Origin: a virus
Direction: 5' to 3' (one strand)
DNA: 64,000 nucleotides
IMG/VR virus record: IMGVR_UViG_3300023237_000006
Span: 1-64,000 of that record
Position numbers and translations under genes: made by a program
The notes under the pieces: model-generated
What the model was told of the DNA's origin: nothing
Databases searched by the model: none
What the model saw: only the letters and a program-made list of their open reading frames with translations
Part shown: positions 1 through 8,097 of the stretch, piece after piece
How positions within the stretch are numbered: the stretch's first letter is position 1
Layout of the letters: each line of letters starts with the position of its first letter

Positions 1-233
1 AGCGTCGCAGTATTATCATCAAAAGCTAAAATCTGTGGGGATGACATATCGCCAGATAATGCTGATAAGCTAACTGAATTACCATCGCTTATCAGCAGCA
101 TCGTGGTATCATTATCAAAAGCTAAAATCTGTGGGGATGACATATCGCCAGATAATGCTGATAAGCTAACTGAATTACCATCGCTTATCATCAGCATCGT
201 GGTATCATTATCAAAAGCTAAGGTCTGTGGGGG
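1..233 (-). repeat. 96-bp in-frame tandem repeat
   Basis: The block starting 'aaaagcta' recurs at 21, 117 and 213, a period of exactly 96 bp (32 codons). Copies differ at only a few bases. On the minus strand it encodes a repeat with 'PQILAFDNDTTM' and 'SDGNSVSLSALSGD'. The array runs off the left edge. Units are contiguous, so this is a coding fibre repeat and not a CRISPR array. Confidence 0.9.
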
Positions 234-1757
234 TGGGTGAGAGTTATCCCCTACCCCGAGATATTTTCTTGCAGATAAAGTACCAACAACTACTAGATTG
301 CCATTCATTACACCACCATCAGCAAACTGCATTGCAACAGAACCCCCACCAGCTGAGAGCTCTATAATTCGTCGAAGATTTCTAATTTCTCTCTCAAATC
401 TAGTATCTACTTTAGATTCAATCTCCCTTTTAATAGACTTAAGGTCTATTGTTTTAATATTTTTTGAACCCTCCGTAACTACAATATTTGGAACATCTGT
501 CTCAATTTTAGATATTTCTGTTAAAATTGAACGCCTACTACTCTCTATTATTTTTAAAATCTCTTGTTTATCTCCGACTCTTTCACTTTGAATTACATCT
601 ATTCTATCATTATAAAATTTAACTATATCTTTCTTTTGCTGTGATATTCTCTCACTTATAATACTAATCTCACGATGCATATTACCTAATCTAGATAACG
701 CCCTATTAGAATTTTTTTTAATTTCTAGTATTTTCTCTTCACTATTCTCAGCCTCTACTACTACCTGCCTATTGAGTATTTCACCTATTCTTTGAAGCTC
801 ATCAGAGTTTTCCTCAGTTAGCTTTAGTCTTATAGAATCTGTAACAGTTTCAAATTTAGATAATACAATACCTATTCTTTTTATTTCAGATGCTGCTTGA
901 GCTCTATAAATATTGGTTGTTTTATTAAACTCGGTAGCGTTTTTTGTAGATAAATTTTTGCCTACTGATGATGCAATAGATTTAAACTCTTCTAAGAGAT
1001 CACTTCTTAAGGTAGTTGCAGTATCCCTACATTCTTGTAATATATCTCTGCTTTTTTTAATCTCCAAGCCTACCTGCTTCTTTATATCCGTAGAGGCTCT
1101 TGCAATTTCCCTATTATTATCTACTATAAAGCCCGACTTTATAGATCCAGTGATGATGTCAAATTCGTTTAATACCTTAGATTTTATATCTTCTGTAATT
1201 ATGTTAAATTCATTCAACATACTGATTTTTAACTCATCTCCTACATTATCTATTTCTGCTTTTTTTATCTCTTCAAATTTAGATATTTGAGTTTTTTGAT
1301 TTTCTATATATTGTCTACTAGTATTTTTTATATAATCTCTAGCAGAGGCCTTAACGTCTCTTATAATATCTACTTTTTCCTCGGCAGATACTATCTCTAA
1401 TGGTAGCAGATCCTCATCAATTTTAGACTCGATAAGCTCAATAGTTGGATTATAATCGTTAATACGGCCGGATTTAATCCGCTTATATTTTTTCTGATTA
1501 TCCTTATTATAAAAGACCTTGAACATATCGCCAGTCTCCAACAAAAAAGGAACCTCCTGCTGTACACCCCCGTATGTTACCGGTATACTAACAATAGGTA
1601 TGCCATTATTCTCAGAGACCTTCTCAACTACAAATTTATTCCCGTTTATCTCTAATTCAAAAACGTCATAAAAGATTTCAGTAAAACCCTTAACTGTAAT
1701 AACGTTGAGATTAGAGCTAGTAAAGGTGGGATTCACCTTCTCGCTAAACACAATCAT
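1..1757 (-). CDS. Tail-fibre-like structural protein, C-terminus beyond window
   Basis: This is a partial gene. It is open from an ATG at 1757 to the window edge, so at least 585 residues. The N-terminal ~110 residues look beta-rich. A long charged, coiled-coil-like region follows (about residues 110-460). Then comes a glycine-rich turn with 'FADGGVMNGNLVVVG', a kind of segment common in fibres of marine T4-like phages. The last visible part is at least two and a fraction 32-residue repeats containing 'SDGNSVSLSALSGD'. An exact TATAAATA lies upstream. Fibre or whisker assignment is inferred from architecture. The receptor-binding end is not in the window. Confidence 0.75.
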   Translation of the reverse strand, partial: MIVFSEKVNPTFTSSNLNVITVKGFTEIFYDVFELEINGNKFVVEKVSENNGIPIVSIPVTYGGVQQEVPFLLETGDMFKVFYNKDNQKKYKRIKSGRINDYNPTIELIESKIDEDLLPLEIVSAEEKVDIIRDVKASARDYIKNTSRQYIENQKTQISKFEEIKKAEIDNVGDELKISMLNEFNIITEDIKSKVLNEFDIITGSIKSGFIVDNNREIARASTDIKKQVGLEIKKSRDILQECRDTATTLRSDLLEEFKSIASSVGKNLSTKNATEFNKTTNIYRAQAASEIKRIGIVLSKFETVTDSIRLKLTEENSDELQRIGEILNRQVVVEAENSEEKILEIKKNSNRALSRLGNMHREISIISERISQQKKDIVKFYNDRIDVIQSERVGDKQEILKIIESSRRSILTEISKIETDVPNIVVTEGSKNIKTIDLKSIKREIESKVDTRFEREIRNLRRIIELSAGGGSVAMQFADGGVMNGNLVVVGTLSARKYLGVGDNSHPPPQTLAFDNDTTMLMISDGNSVSLSALSGDMSSPQILAFDNDTTMLLISDGNSVSLSALSGDMSSPQILAFDDNTAT

Positions 1758-1778
1758 TTTATTTTATATATAAATATA

Positions 1779-1786
1779 TTTATACA
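1779..1786 (-). promoter_or_regulatory. Late promoter box for the fibre gene
   Basis: Exact TATAAATA on the minus strand, 21 nt before the ATG at 1757. This is one of the few late boxes here with a longer leader. The intervening bases are all A/T and contain no Shine-Dalgarno sequence. Confidence 0.6.
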
Positions 1787-1822
1787 ATAATACAAAATAA
1801 ACTAGCTATATATAGCTTTTAC

Positions 1823-2140
1823 TTACCGCTGCGGGTTACTACTAAAGAATTGAGTACGGTATGAAAAATTACCATCGCCCATTGCACTGACCTGATTACT
1901 ATTAGTTATACCTCTTAATGTAAACTCAGTACCATCTGGTATAATCATTGCATATTTAGTGGATATAAAGCCCGCGTCAAAGGCAGATAGGGGATTTCCA
2001 GAAGTATTCAATATAACAACCTCAGCGCATGGCTGTATTTCAAGCGCCTTTAATACAGCAGAAGCTTCTATATTAAAAGTGCGACATTGATTAATATTAA
2101 CATATGTAGTACCATTATTATCTGTAAAATTCTGTCCCAT
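1823..2140 (-). CDS. Small putative virion protein
   Basis: 105 residues, not recognised with certainty. The C-terminal half contains 'FTLRGITNSNQVSA' and ends 'YRTQFFSSNPQR', a beta-rich pattern seen in small decoration-type phage structural proteins. That comparison is from memory of the pattern and not a database match. There is no signal peptide or membrane segment. A late-type box ACTAAATA lies at 2150-2157, 9 nt before the ATG, and the gene follows the direction of the neighbouring fibre gene, both consistent with a late virion component. Confidence 0.6.
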   Translation of the reverse strand: MGQNFTDNNGTTYVNINQCRTFNIEASAVLKALEIQPCAEVVILNTSGNPLSAFDAGFISTKYAMIIPDGTEFTLRGITNSNQVSAMGDGNFSYRTQFFSSNPQR

Positions 2141-2209
2141 AACTAATATTATTTAGTCAACTATTGCCCTTTTATACATATATTACTAAATAATGATTGA
2201 GTAATTAAT

Positions 2210-2464
2210 ATGATTAACCCATCAACAAAGCAATTTATGGATAAAGTATTGTCAGAAACTATCGGCCTATCCCCTGGGATGGCTGGCACAATATCTCCAA
2301 TACAATCCCATTCAGTTAATATAGTGACAAAAGAAATTAATGATGCTGCTGATGCAATTAGATTAATAATAGCGTCGGCCAAACAAATAGACCCAGAGTC
2401 TATAGATATTACTAAGGTATCTACTCTTAAGAATATAGCTATGACACTCCAAGAATTGACATAA
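2210..2464 (+). CDS. Small hypothetical protein
   Basis: 84 residues with no family recognised. The protein is predicted mostly helical: an N-terminal helix, a Gly/Pro-containing turn around residues 20-30, then 'NDAADAIRLIIASAKQ'-type helices. It is the only plus-strand gene in the first 8 kb and converges on the minus-strand gene at 2439, overlapping its 3' end by 26 nt. The opposite-strand frame at 2161-2382 gives a less protein-like sequence, so the plus-strand frame is preferred. The gene is plausible but unproven. Confidence 0.5.
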   Translation: MINPSTKQFMDKVLSETIGLSPGMAGTISPIQSHSVNIVTKEINDAADAIRLIIASAKQIDPESIDITKVSTLKNIAMTLQELT

Positions 2465-2981
2465 TTAATTCTTTATCTGAAGTAGATATGACCGACGGTG
2501 TAAAATAATTAATAGCTGCTGCAATATCAGTTGAAATTAACTCTCTAGTCATTGACCCTGAAATGCCTCCAGCTTGTAGAGGTATTTTTACTACCTCTAC
2601 AAGGGCATATTTTTCTGCATTATCAGTGAAGCCGTCATATCTTACAATATCCTCATCTTTTGCACCTGCACCTACCTTTATTGGTATACCCATATTATCA
2701 TCTGCAAAGGTATAAACACTTCTAACAGGCGTTACATCTGCTATTTGTATATCAATTGGCTTATTTAAATATTTGGAATATATTTGCCATATAGCCTTAG
2801 ATTGCAGGGCGGATATATCGTCTCTATCTTTTTTACCTATAAATATAATACCACGGCTACAGTCATTCAGTAAATATTTAAACGCTTCGAAATGACCAGA
2901 CGTTGGAGGTTTAAACCCCCCTGGTAATAATGCAATTTTTTCAGCATTTTTTGCATTAACGTAATCATCAAATTTAATCAT
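2439..2981 (-). CDS. Cytidylyltransferase-like nucleotidylyltransferase
   Basis: 180 residues. Residues ~18-31 contain 'LPGGFKPPTSGHF', the nucleotide-binding (T/H)xGH signature of the cytidylyltransferase/NMN adenylyltransferase superfamily. A C-terminal 'SGSMTRELI' resembles the second, ISSTxxR-type motif. Such enzymes transfer a nucleotide monophosphate from an NTP with release of pyrophosphate; the substrate here is unknown. It is the last gene of a late operon of nucleotide-handling proteins starting at 6659 and lies 1 nt after the ligase-like gene. It lacks a clear capsid-targeting cleavage site, unlike its operon partners. Confidence 0.8.
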   Translation of the reverse strand: MIKFDDYVNAKNAEKIALLPGGFKPPTSGHFEAFKYLLNDCSRGIIFIGKKDRDDISALQSKAIWQIYSKYLNKPIDIQIADVTPVRSVYTFADDNMGIPIKVGAGAKDEDIVRYDGFTDNAEKYALVEVVKIPLQAGGISGSMTRELISTDIAAAINYFTPSVISTSDKELIMSILGVS

Positions 2982-2982
2982 A

Positions 2983-4116
2983 TTATTCTCTCGTTATTGA
3001 TCTGTTTGCCTTAGAAAAGGTCTCTCTAGGTACCAACTTAATATCTCCACCAGTATGAGCTAATACATACCCTTCCCCACCTACCTGCCCATTTATACTC
3101 TGCTTAACTATCTGAGATCTACTATCGAATTGATTTATTATATTATCCTTTATTCTCATAATGCCGTTTACAATTTGCCAAACTGCGCCGAAGGCTTCTA
3201 GATTTTCCTGTACATAATTTATTATATTTTGTTTCTTATTTTCTGTAAACTTTGGTGATGTACTCACCCACTCAACAAAATCCAAACCTAGAGTATCGAG
3301 GCCGGTGTCAACCTTTGAGTTTGTATATGTATATAATATTGTTGCAAAGTTAGAAAGTTTAATATCTCTCAATGTCCTTTCATCTAACATCTTATCAATA
3401 GATACAGAATTTTTCATTATTGCATCTTGTATAATATCTAAATCATTTATATTGAGTGCAGGAGCTTCCTCTACAGTGACGGGAGGCACAACCAGTACAG
3501 TTGTACTATTATATATATCTTCATTTGTAACAGCAGTTTCATTTCCATCTGGATCAACCTCCCTATGTATAACAATACCAGCCTTTGACTTACTTATTCT
3601 CCTACCCAAATCGCTAGATATATCAACCCCATACTCTACTATATTAGGCTTAAATATATAATTACCTCCATATATATTTGGTGGTGAAGTATAGAGCAGA
3701 TCACCTTTAAAAAATCCCCTATAAGACTTAGGCACAGCCTGTTTAAACATATTAAATATAGAAGCCATACGATCCGCAAACTCTACATAGCTTGGAACTT
3801 CGCGACGAGCTCCCCCACTTCTAGATAAAAACATTTCTCTTAATTCCTCACCAGATTTAGCTAGACCGTTATAACCTTTCGCAGTAAATCCGGATTTATC
3901 CGTCAATATAAAATCTCCAGACTTATCTCTCCCAAATATCATCGCTGGGCTGCCATCCCACTTGAGGGTAACGTCTCTGTGATTATTCTGAAGATCTCTA
4001 AGAGACTTAATTGATCTCAGCGCTCCGCGACTTCCCTCCCAGAATATTATATCTTCTGCGTGCTGGATGCGAGCACTTGCCTCAGTTATAAAAACATAAT
4101 TTTTAAATTCTATCAT
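2983..4116 (-). CDS. KWDG-motif ligase/nucleotidyltransferase-like protein
   Basis: 377 residues. 'LKWDGSPAMIFGRD' (about residues 51-64) matches motif I (KxDG) of the covalent nucleotidyltransferase superfamily of DNA/RNA ligases and capping enzymes, with Lys52 the expected AMP-attachment residue. 'GFFKGDLLY' and 'KAGIVIH' further on could be motifs III and IV. Proteins of this kind occur widely in marine T4-like phages without assigned function. The N-terminus has an I-T-E/A site at residues 10-13, like T4 prohead-protease cleavage sites. The ATG follows immediately after the stop of the upstream gene (shared bases 4113-4116). Ligase activity is inference. Confidence 0.75.
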   Translation of the reverse strand: MIEFKNYVFITEASARIQHAEDIIFWEGSRGALRSIKSLRDLQNNHRDVTLKWDGSPAMIFGRDKSGDFILTDKSGFTAKGYNGLAKSGEELREMFLSRSGGARREVPSYVEFADRMASIFNMFKQAVPKSYRGFFKGDLLYTSPPNIYGGNYIFKPNIVEYGVDISSDLGRRISKSKAGIVIHREVDPDGNETAVTNEDIYNSTTVLVVPPVTVEEAPALNINDLDIIQDAIMKNSVSIDKMLDERTLRDIKLSNFATILYTYTNSKVDTGLDTLGLDFVEWVSTSPKFTENKKQNIINYVQENLEAFGAVWQIVNGIMRIKDNIINQFDSRSQIVKQSINGQVGGEGYVLAHTGGDIKLVPRETFSKANRSITRE

Positions 4117-4799
4117 ACTAAATTGATACCTAGGGTTTCTTCTGCCTGCTTCAATATACCTTTTACTGTTTCCTCATCAAACCTTGACCTAATAGCCTTA
4201 ATAATGGCGGGTATATTAAATAGATCTCTTGAGGTTGCTTTTTCATCTAGAATTAACTTCGATATCTCTTCTGGGTCCCTTGATACTATATTATTAGTGG
4301 CTCTATCTACAAGCCCCTTTGTAGATATTTTAAACCCCTTCACTTTTGCAATAGCAGATATAGTTATATTTCTATCTCTTCCTTTATATGGAGGAGATTC
4401 ATTACTAGCATAGAACCACTTTAAAAACTCTGGCTCATCATGAAACATAAAATCAACTTGAACCGTATCCTCTAGAGGTTGCATATCAATTTGAAATATA
4501 TGAGATCTAAATCCAACTTGAATACCAGTCTTCCTAATATCCGCCATTGTTGCCCCTGAGCTTAATAGCACTCTAATTAACTCATCCTTTGATATGATGC
4601 TGTCATCTACGACTATATCGATATCTCCAGATGTTTCCGTCTTTCCGGTAGATCCTAATATATTATCTTTCAGCGGGAGTCCAGTTATAGACTCTAAATG
4701 TCTTAGGGTAGGCCAAATCTCTGCCTTTTTAATTCTCCGTGATGAAAACATATTACCACCTTCATTTAAAATTTTTATATATTGTTTAAGTGTTTTCAT
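4113..4799 (-). CDS. Pol-beta-type nucleotidyltransferase
   Basis: 228 residues. 'GSTGKTETSGDIDIVV' (about residues 49-64) is the hG[GS]...DxD catalytic signature of the polymerase-beta nucleotidyltransferase fold, and 'VQVDFMF' about 60 residues later supplies the third carboxylate. All three metal-binding acids are therefore present. The family includes tRNA-modifying, polyA/CCA-adding and protein-nucleotidylating enzymes; the target here cannot be told. The N-terminus 'MKTLKQYIKILNEGG' resembles the T4 capsid-targeting peptide, with L-N-E/G at residues 11-14. The stop overlaps the next gene and its start overlaps the previous stop, so it is translationally coupled in the operon. Confidence 0.8.
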   Translation of the reverse strand: MKTLKQYIKILNEGGNMFSSRRIKKAEIWPTLRHLESITGLPLKDNILGSTGKTETSGDIDIVVDDSIISKDELIRVLLSSGATMADIRKTGIQVGFRSHIFQIDMQPLEDTVQVDFMFHDEPEFLKWFYASNESPPYKGRDRNITISAIAKVKGFKISTKGLVDRATNNIVSRDPEEISKLILDEKATSRDLFNIPAIIKAIRSRFDEETVKGILKQAEETLGINLV

Positions 4800-6256
4800 T
4801 ATCCTAAATATGTTATCGGTATTCCAGCAGCAAACTGAGAGTCTAATGCTAGAGTTAATCTGAATGGGTTTTTAGTATATATATTATATACGTTAATAAA
4901 ATTAATATATGGGTCTTCAGATTTAAATAATATAGGGAAGACATTAAAGGACTTCTCATTTGTAAACATTAAAACAGGGAACTTGTGAATAAATTGATAC
5001 GATACTGTATGTAATGTTCCAATTATAGCTTTTAAATCTCCTCTTGAATCATTAGCTAAAATCGCTGCCAAAACATCTGGAGTTAATATAGTATTTAGAG
5101 CATCCTTATAACTGGATACCATAGATGGTGGTAAATCCTCATTAATTAAATACAACAGCCCTTCAATATATGATTCCTTACTTAATCCCCAGGGTACCAT
5201 AAACGTATTACGTACAGTATCACCCCATGACGAGCTATATTCTTCTGGGTTAGCACTTATTAAGGCCTCTTCATAATTATTTATAGCATCTATAAATTTT
5301 TGTATTCGTTGACCTACCCCTTTTCTAATAATATCCGCGGTGGGTATTAACAGTTGAAGCTCTGATAACGTTTCGGATGTTAATTCAAAATTATTATCAT
5401 ATACTACATTTTTGACAATGTTATTAGCTATATCAATTACATTATGTAATATTGAAGCATCTTTATTCAAGCTTTCAGCCTTTTCTATGCCTAAGGTTGC
5501 ATAATTTATAAGACTTGAAATACTACCGTCATATGATTGAAATATATAATCCCTTTTTTTCCTAATCTCCTTACCACTATATATATTCCTACCTGCGTGC
5601 GTCTCTAAGAACTTTGGGAGTTCTTTAATAGCATTTAGTGCATTTTTACCCTTACCAGGTCTACCATTTTCCCCTTTAATTTCAACTTCGCCTATACCAG
5701 GTACATCCAGGTCGCCTCTCACACCTTTGGATGCATTTGAAAACATTGACATAACTAACTCACCCTTTCCAACAGCAACCGTTTGAATAGCAAAATTATG
5801 ATTATATATATATTCGTATGCAGCCTGGGGGTTACTAAAAAACCTACTCATAACATTCATACAGCCATTTTTAATATTAAAAGGTTGACCTCCCGCTATC
5901 TCTGTACCAAGCCAATCAAATGTTTCTTTAGCTTCTGAAAATTCTTTAAATTTTTCTATATCTACATCGGTAGTATTATTAATTATATCTAATACTGGTA
6001 TTAATACCTTCTGCTCGTATTCAACCTTTTTACCAGAGTCCCAACGACATTGATTGAGTATATTATGAACAATATCAGCAGTACCTCCCTTTTGTTTTGC
6101 TATAACTTGGCGCCTAATAACATTATAATAACTATCCTCAACAGTCCCTATAGACTTTGGCGCTTCTTCACCTAACTCCTGCGCAAACAACTCAACGTCT
6201 TCCTGCAATACTACTGTATTAGTATAGATATCTGAAAGTGATATATATTTACCCAT
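4799..6256 (-). CDS. Putative PD-(D/E)XK nuclease-like protein
   Basis: 485 residues, no firm family. Around residues 185-205 it has 'GDLDVPGIGEVEIKGE', which fits the D...(D/E)xK active-site pattern of the restriction-endonuclease fold; 'GRPGKGKNAL' follows. The rest is mixed helical. L-Q-E/D at residues 17-20 could be a prohead-protease site, though less typical than in its neighbours. It sits between a small acidic protein and the Pol-beta-type nucleotidyltransferase, with 1-nt gaps or overlaps, so it is co-transcribed. Nuclease activity is an inference from one motif region. Confidence 0.55.
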   Translation of the reverse strand: MGKYISLSDIYTNTVVLQEDVELFAQELGEEAPKSIGTVEDSYYNVIRRQVIAKQKGGTADIVHNILNQCRWDSGKKVEYEQKVLIPVLDIINNTTDVDIEKFKEFSEAKETFDWLGTEIAGGQPFNIKNGCMNVMSRFFSNPQAAYEYIYNHNFAIQTVAVGKGELVMSMFSNASKGVRGDLDVPGIGEVEIKGENGRPGKGKNALNAIKELPKFLETHAGRNIYSGKEIRKKRDYIFQSYDGSISSLINYATLGIEKAESLNKDASILHNVIDIANNIVKNVVYDNNFELTSETLSELQLLIPTADIIRKGVGQRIQKFIDAINNYEEALISANPEEYSSSWGDTVRNTFMVPWGLSKESYIEGLLYLINEDLPPSMVSSYKDALNTILTPDVLAAILANDSRGDLKAIIGTLHTVSYQFIHKFPVLMFTNEKSFNVFPILFKSEDPYINFINVYNIYTKNPFRLTLALDSQFAAGIPITYLG

Positions 6257-6257
6257 A

Positions 6258-6659
6258 TTAAATTGGAATATTCAGCTGCTCCCTTTCAACGCTATCATCT
6301 GAGGATGATGTATAACTAGATATAACCGTCTGTAGTATCTCTAATGTTTCCTTAGCGTTATTCTCATCAATTTCTGATTCATCTGGAACAGACGATAGTA
6401 AATTAGCTTTATCATCTAATGATAAATCAATTACTAATGCCTTTCGGACAAATCTTACGAGTACTACCTCGGCCTCAGGAGATAATACATCTACTTCTAC
6501 CTGATTATCAACATCATCTCCATCAATACCTGGAGATGATCCAACCTCATCAGTAACAGGTGCAGCTGCTCCCATCTCATCTCCAGGTAGAGTAAACTCA
6601 TCTGCCTCTAGTAATGTACCATAACCAGCTCTAACTATTGTCTTATTAAATTGCTTCAT
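6258..6659 (-). CDS. Small acidic protein, first gene of the late enzyme operon
   Basis: 133 residues, strongly acidic, with no recognised domain. A short basic N-terminus is followed by L-L-E/A at residues 16-19, matching the (L/I)xE cleavage pattern of T4 prohead protease gp21. Removing it would leave an almost wholly acidic protein. It heads the operon 6659 to 2439 and carries an exact late box just upstream. It may be an internal head or scaffold-like protein, or a partner of the enzymes encoded after it; both are inference. Confidence 0.6.
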   Translation of the reverse strand: MKQFNKTIVRAGYGTLLEADEFTLPGDEMGAAAPVTDEVGSSPGIDGDDVDNQVEVDVLSPEAEVVLVRFVRKALVIDLSLDDKANLLSSVPDESEIDENNAKETLEILQTVISSYTSSSDDSVEREQLNIPI

Positions 6660-6663
6660 ACAC

Positions 6664-6677
6664 TATTTATATTTATA
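6664..6677 (-). promoter_or_regulatory. Double late promoter box of the enzyme operon
   Basis: The minus strand reads TATAAATATAAATA, two overlapping exact TATAAATA boxes (6670-6677 and 6664-6671). They end 10 and 4 nt before the ATG at 6659, so the transcript would have a leader of about 5 nt or essentially none. The four genes downstream have no promoter of their own and gaps of 1 nt or less. Confidence 0.75.
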
Positions 6678-7239
6678 TAAATGATAGGGCTTTAACTTTA
6701 AAATCGCAAAAAAAATGTTCATTCAACCAGTCGAGACCGTAACGATCACAAAACTTTTTTGCGGTCTGGTATGGGAATTTAGCGGATGATAATTTATTAA
6801 TTTTTATTCTAAGCAGACTAAGTAGATAGTCTCCATTACCATCGCCTTTTGCTATAATACTAGTAAAACTGTCATAAGATAGTGCACTTGATATAATTCT
6901 AATAGGAAAATGACGTTCAATATCAACGATCATCTTATTAATAACTCTTAATAACTGCGTCGCAGTTAATCTTGTCTTAGATAATACTGTTTTATTATGC
7001 AATGACATTAAATCTAACGATATAAATAATATAGTTTTTGCGTTACTCTTACTAGATAGTATTAATGTACACGCACTCTTTATAAAAAAATGATATAGGG
7101 TATATATTTCTTTATTCTTAGGTCCTTTATGTAGCTGCAATTTTTCATTATAATCTAACCAATCAACTATGATGTCATTCAATAAAATATCTGTTAAATC
7201 CACTAGATTAATATTATAATGCTTTAATTCCATCCCCAT
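6673..7239 (-). CDS. Hypothetical protein with host-type promoter
   Basis: 188 residues from the ATG at 7239, not recognised. Alpha/beta composition with hydrophobic strands such as 'KTILFISLDLM' and a C-terminal 'DRYGLDWLNEHFFCDF'. Two further ATG/TTG codons are close; 7239 is chosen because a TTGATA-16-CATAAT promoter ends 6 nt before it, the same spacing as at other early genes. The 3' end overlaps the late box of the next operon, so early transcription of this gene could read into 6659. Function unknown. Confidence 0.6.
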   Translation of the reverse strand: MGMELKHYNINLVDLTDILLNDIIVDWLDYNEKLQLHKGPKNKEIYTLYHFFIKSACTLILSSKSNAKTILFISLDLMSLHNKTVLSKTRLTATQLLRVINKMIVDIERHFPIRIISSALSYDSFTSIIAKGDGNGDYLLSLLRIKINKLSSAKFPYQTAKKFCDRYGLDWLNEHFFCDFKVKALSFI

Positions 7240-7245
7240 GTACAA

Positions 7246-7273
7246 ATTATGAGTATATTTTCTATAATATCAA
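7246..7273 (-). promoter_or_regulatory. Sigma70-like promoter, TTGATA-16-CATAAT
   Basis: On the minus strand, -35 TTGATA (7268-7273) and -10 CATAAT (7246-7251) are separated by 16 nt, and the ATG at 7239 starts 6 nt after the -10. Predicted transcription begins at the start codon. Confidence 0.6.
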
Positions 7274-7284
7274 CTTTTTTTTAA

Positions 7285-7734
7285 TTAAAGACTAACAGCA
7301 GTAAGCGTCGGTGTATCAGCTTTTATTCTACCAAGTCTAATATTAATTATCCCGTTATAGAAATCCTCAGATAAGAGAACGTTATTATCAAACTGCGTCT
7401 TAGCCTCGTAATATGCTAATTCAGACTTACTATTGCAAAATAATATAATTTTAAAGTCAAAACTCTCTTTCCCTTGAGATTCTATATCCCCTAATAAACT
7501 CTCACTAGATCCACAATATAATCTCCAATCAGTATCTTTTTGAATCCGCCGCTTCCGCTTCTTACCCTTCAACGGGGGATATTTAATGATTGTCTTGCAT
7601 TGCTTCTTACCTATATATCGACGATTATTACTAATATTTGTAATACAATATACAAACCCAAAAAAATCAGCAGGTGTATCGATTTCAGATCTCCAATGAC
7701 CTAGACTAATAATATTATTTTCTTTATCCTTCAT
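7285..7734 (-). CDS. GIY-YIG domain endonuclease-like protein
   Basis: 149 residues. 'GFVYCITNISNNRRYIGKK' (about residues 26-44) is a GIY-YIG motif pair with the usual spacing, and a Glu further on ('YYEAKTQF') could be the metal-binding acid. The family covers homing endonucleases, UvrC-type repair nucleases and phage endonuclease II. A basic stretch 'KGKKRKRR' at residues ~57-64 could bind DNA. There is no adjacent interrupted gene, so it is not obviously a homing enzyme of its neighbour. Its start has no late box nearby. Confidence 0.7.
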   Translation of the reverse strand: MKDKENNIISLGHWRSEIDTPADFFGFVYCITNISNNRRYIGKKQCKTIIKYPPLKGKKRKRRIQKDTDWRLYCGSSESLLGDIESQGKESFDFKIILFCNSKSELAYYEAKTQFDNNVLLSEDFYNGIINIRLGRIKADTPTLTAVSL

Positions 7735-7824
7735 TAGATTAATTTTATTATCTTTTCTAAGATGTTCTTAGGGTCTTTTTAACATAGACATATGTTATTT
7801 AATAGATAAAAAATAAAATCAAGG

Positions 7825-8097
7825 CTAATCTCCAGTCTTATTGTATTTTTTTTTATTCTTCTTTGTTTTTTTAGACTTTTTCTTAGATTTAATAGTTTTC
7901 TTACGAGTTTGTATATCCGGTTTTATGTTATTACCAAACATGTTTCTACTATCCCCTGGTGCATACGAGTCTGTCGTTGTAATATTAGTATCTGAAAATA
8001 TTTTTGCAGTATCGCCGAATGCGCCACCATCCCCCGCTGTCATATCCTCCCTTAATATTTTATTAAAAAAGTCCGCATATAAATTTGCCTTTGCCAT
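7825..8097 (-). CDS. Small late protein with Lys-rich tail
   Basis: 90 residues. The N-terminal part has 'NKILREDMTAGDGGAFG' and the middle 'TDSYAPGDSRNMFG'; similar 'EDMTAG...YAPGD.R' small proteins recur in marine T4-like phages. The last ~25 residues are nearly all Lys with Thr/Ser, which suggests nucleic-acid binding. L-R-E/D at residues 15-18 could be a prohead-protease site. An exact TATAAATA lies 5 nt upstream. The opposite-strand frame 7841-8119 is a shadow. Likely a small virion or internal protein. Confidence 0.65.
   Translation of the reverse strand: MAKANLYADFFNKILREDMTAGDGGAFGDTAKIFSDTNITTTDSYAPGDSRNMFGNNIKPDIQTRKKTIKSKKKSKKTKKNKKKYNKTGD

Noticed and set aside
1-233. CRISPR-like direct repeats
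   Set aside because: Units are contiguous 96-bp coding repeats without spacers and continue an open frame.
298-1290. Two plus-strand open frames of 97 and 125 codons
   Set aside because: They lie antisense inside the continuous minus-strand fibre gene and have low-complexity, membrane-like translations typical of shadow frames.
2161-2382. Minus-strand open frame of 73 codons
   Set aside because: It is antisense to the 2210-2464 frame, which gives a more protein-like sequence.
7735-7824. Possible terminator hairpin AACATA-gaca-TATGTT
   Set aside because: Six-bp A/T-rich stem without a T-run on the side needed for the gene ending at 7825.
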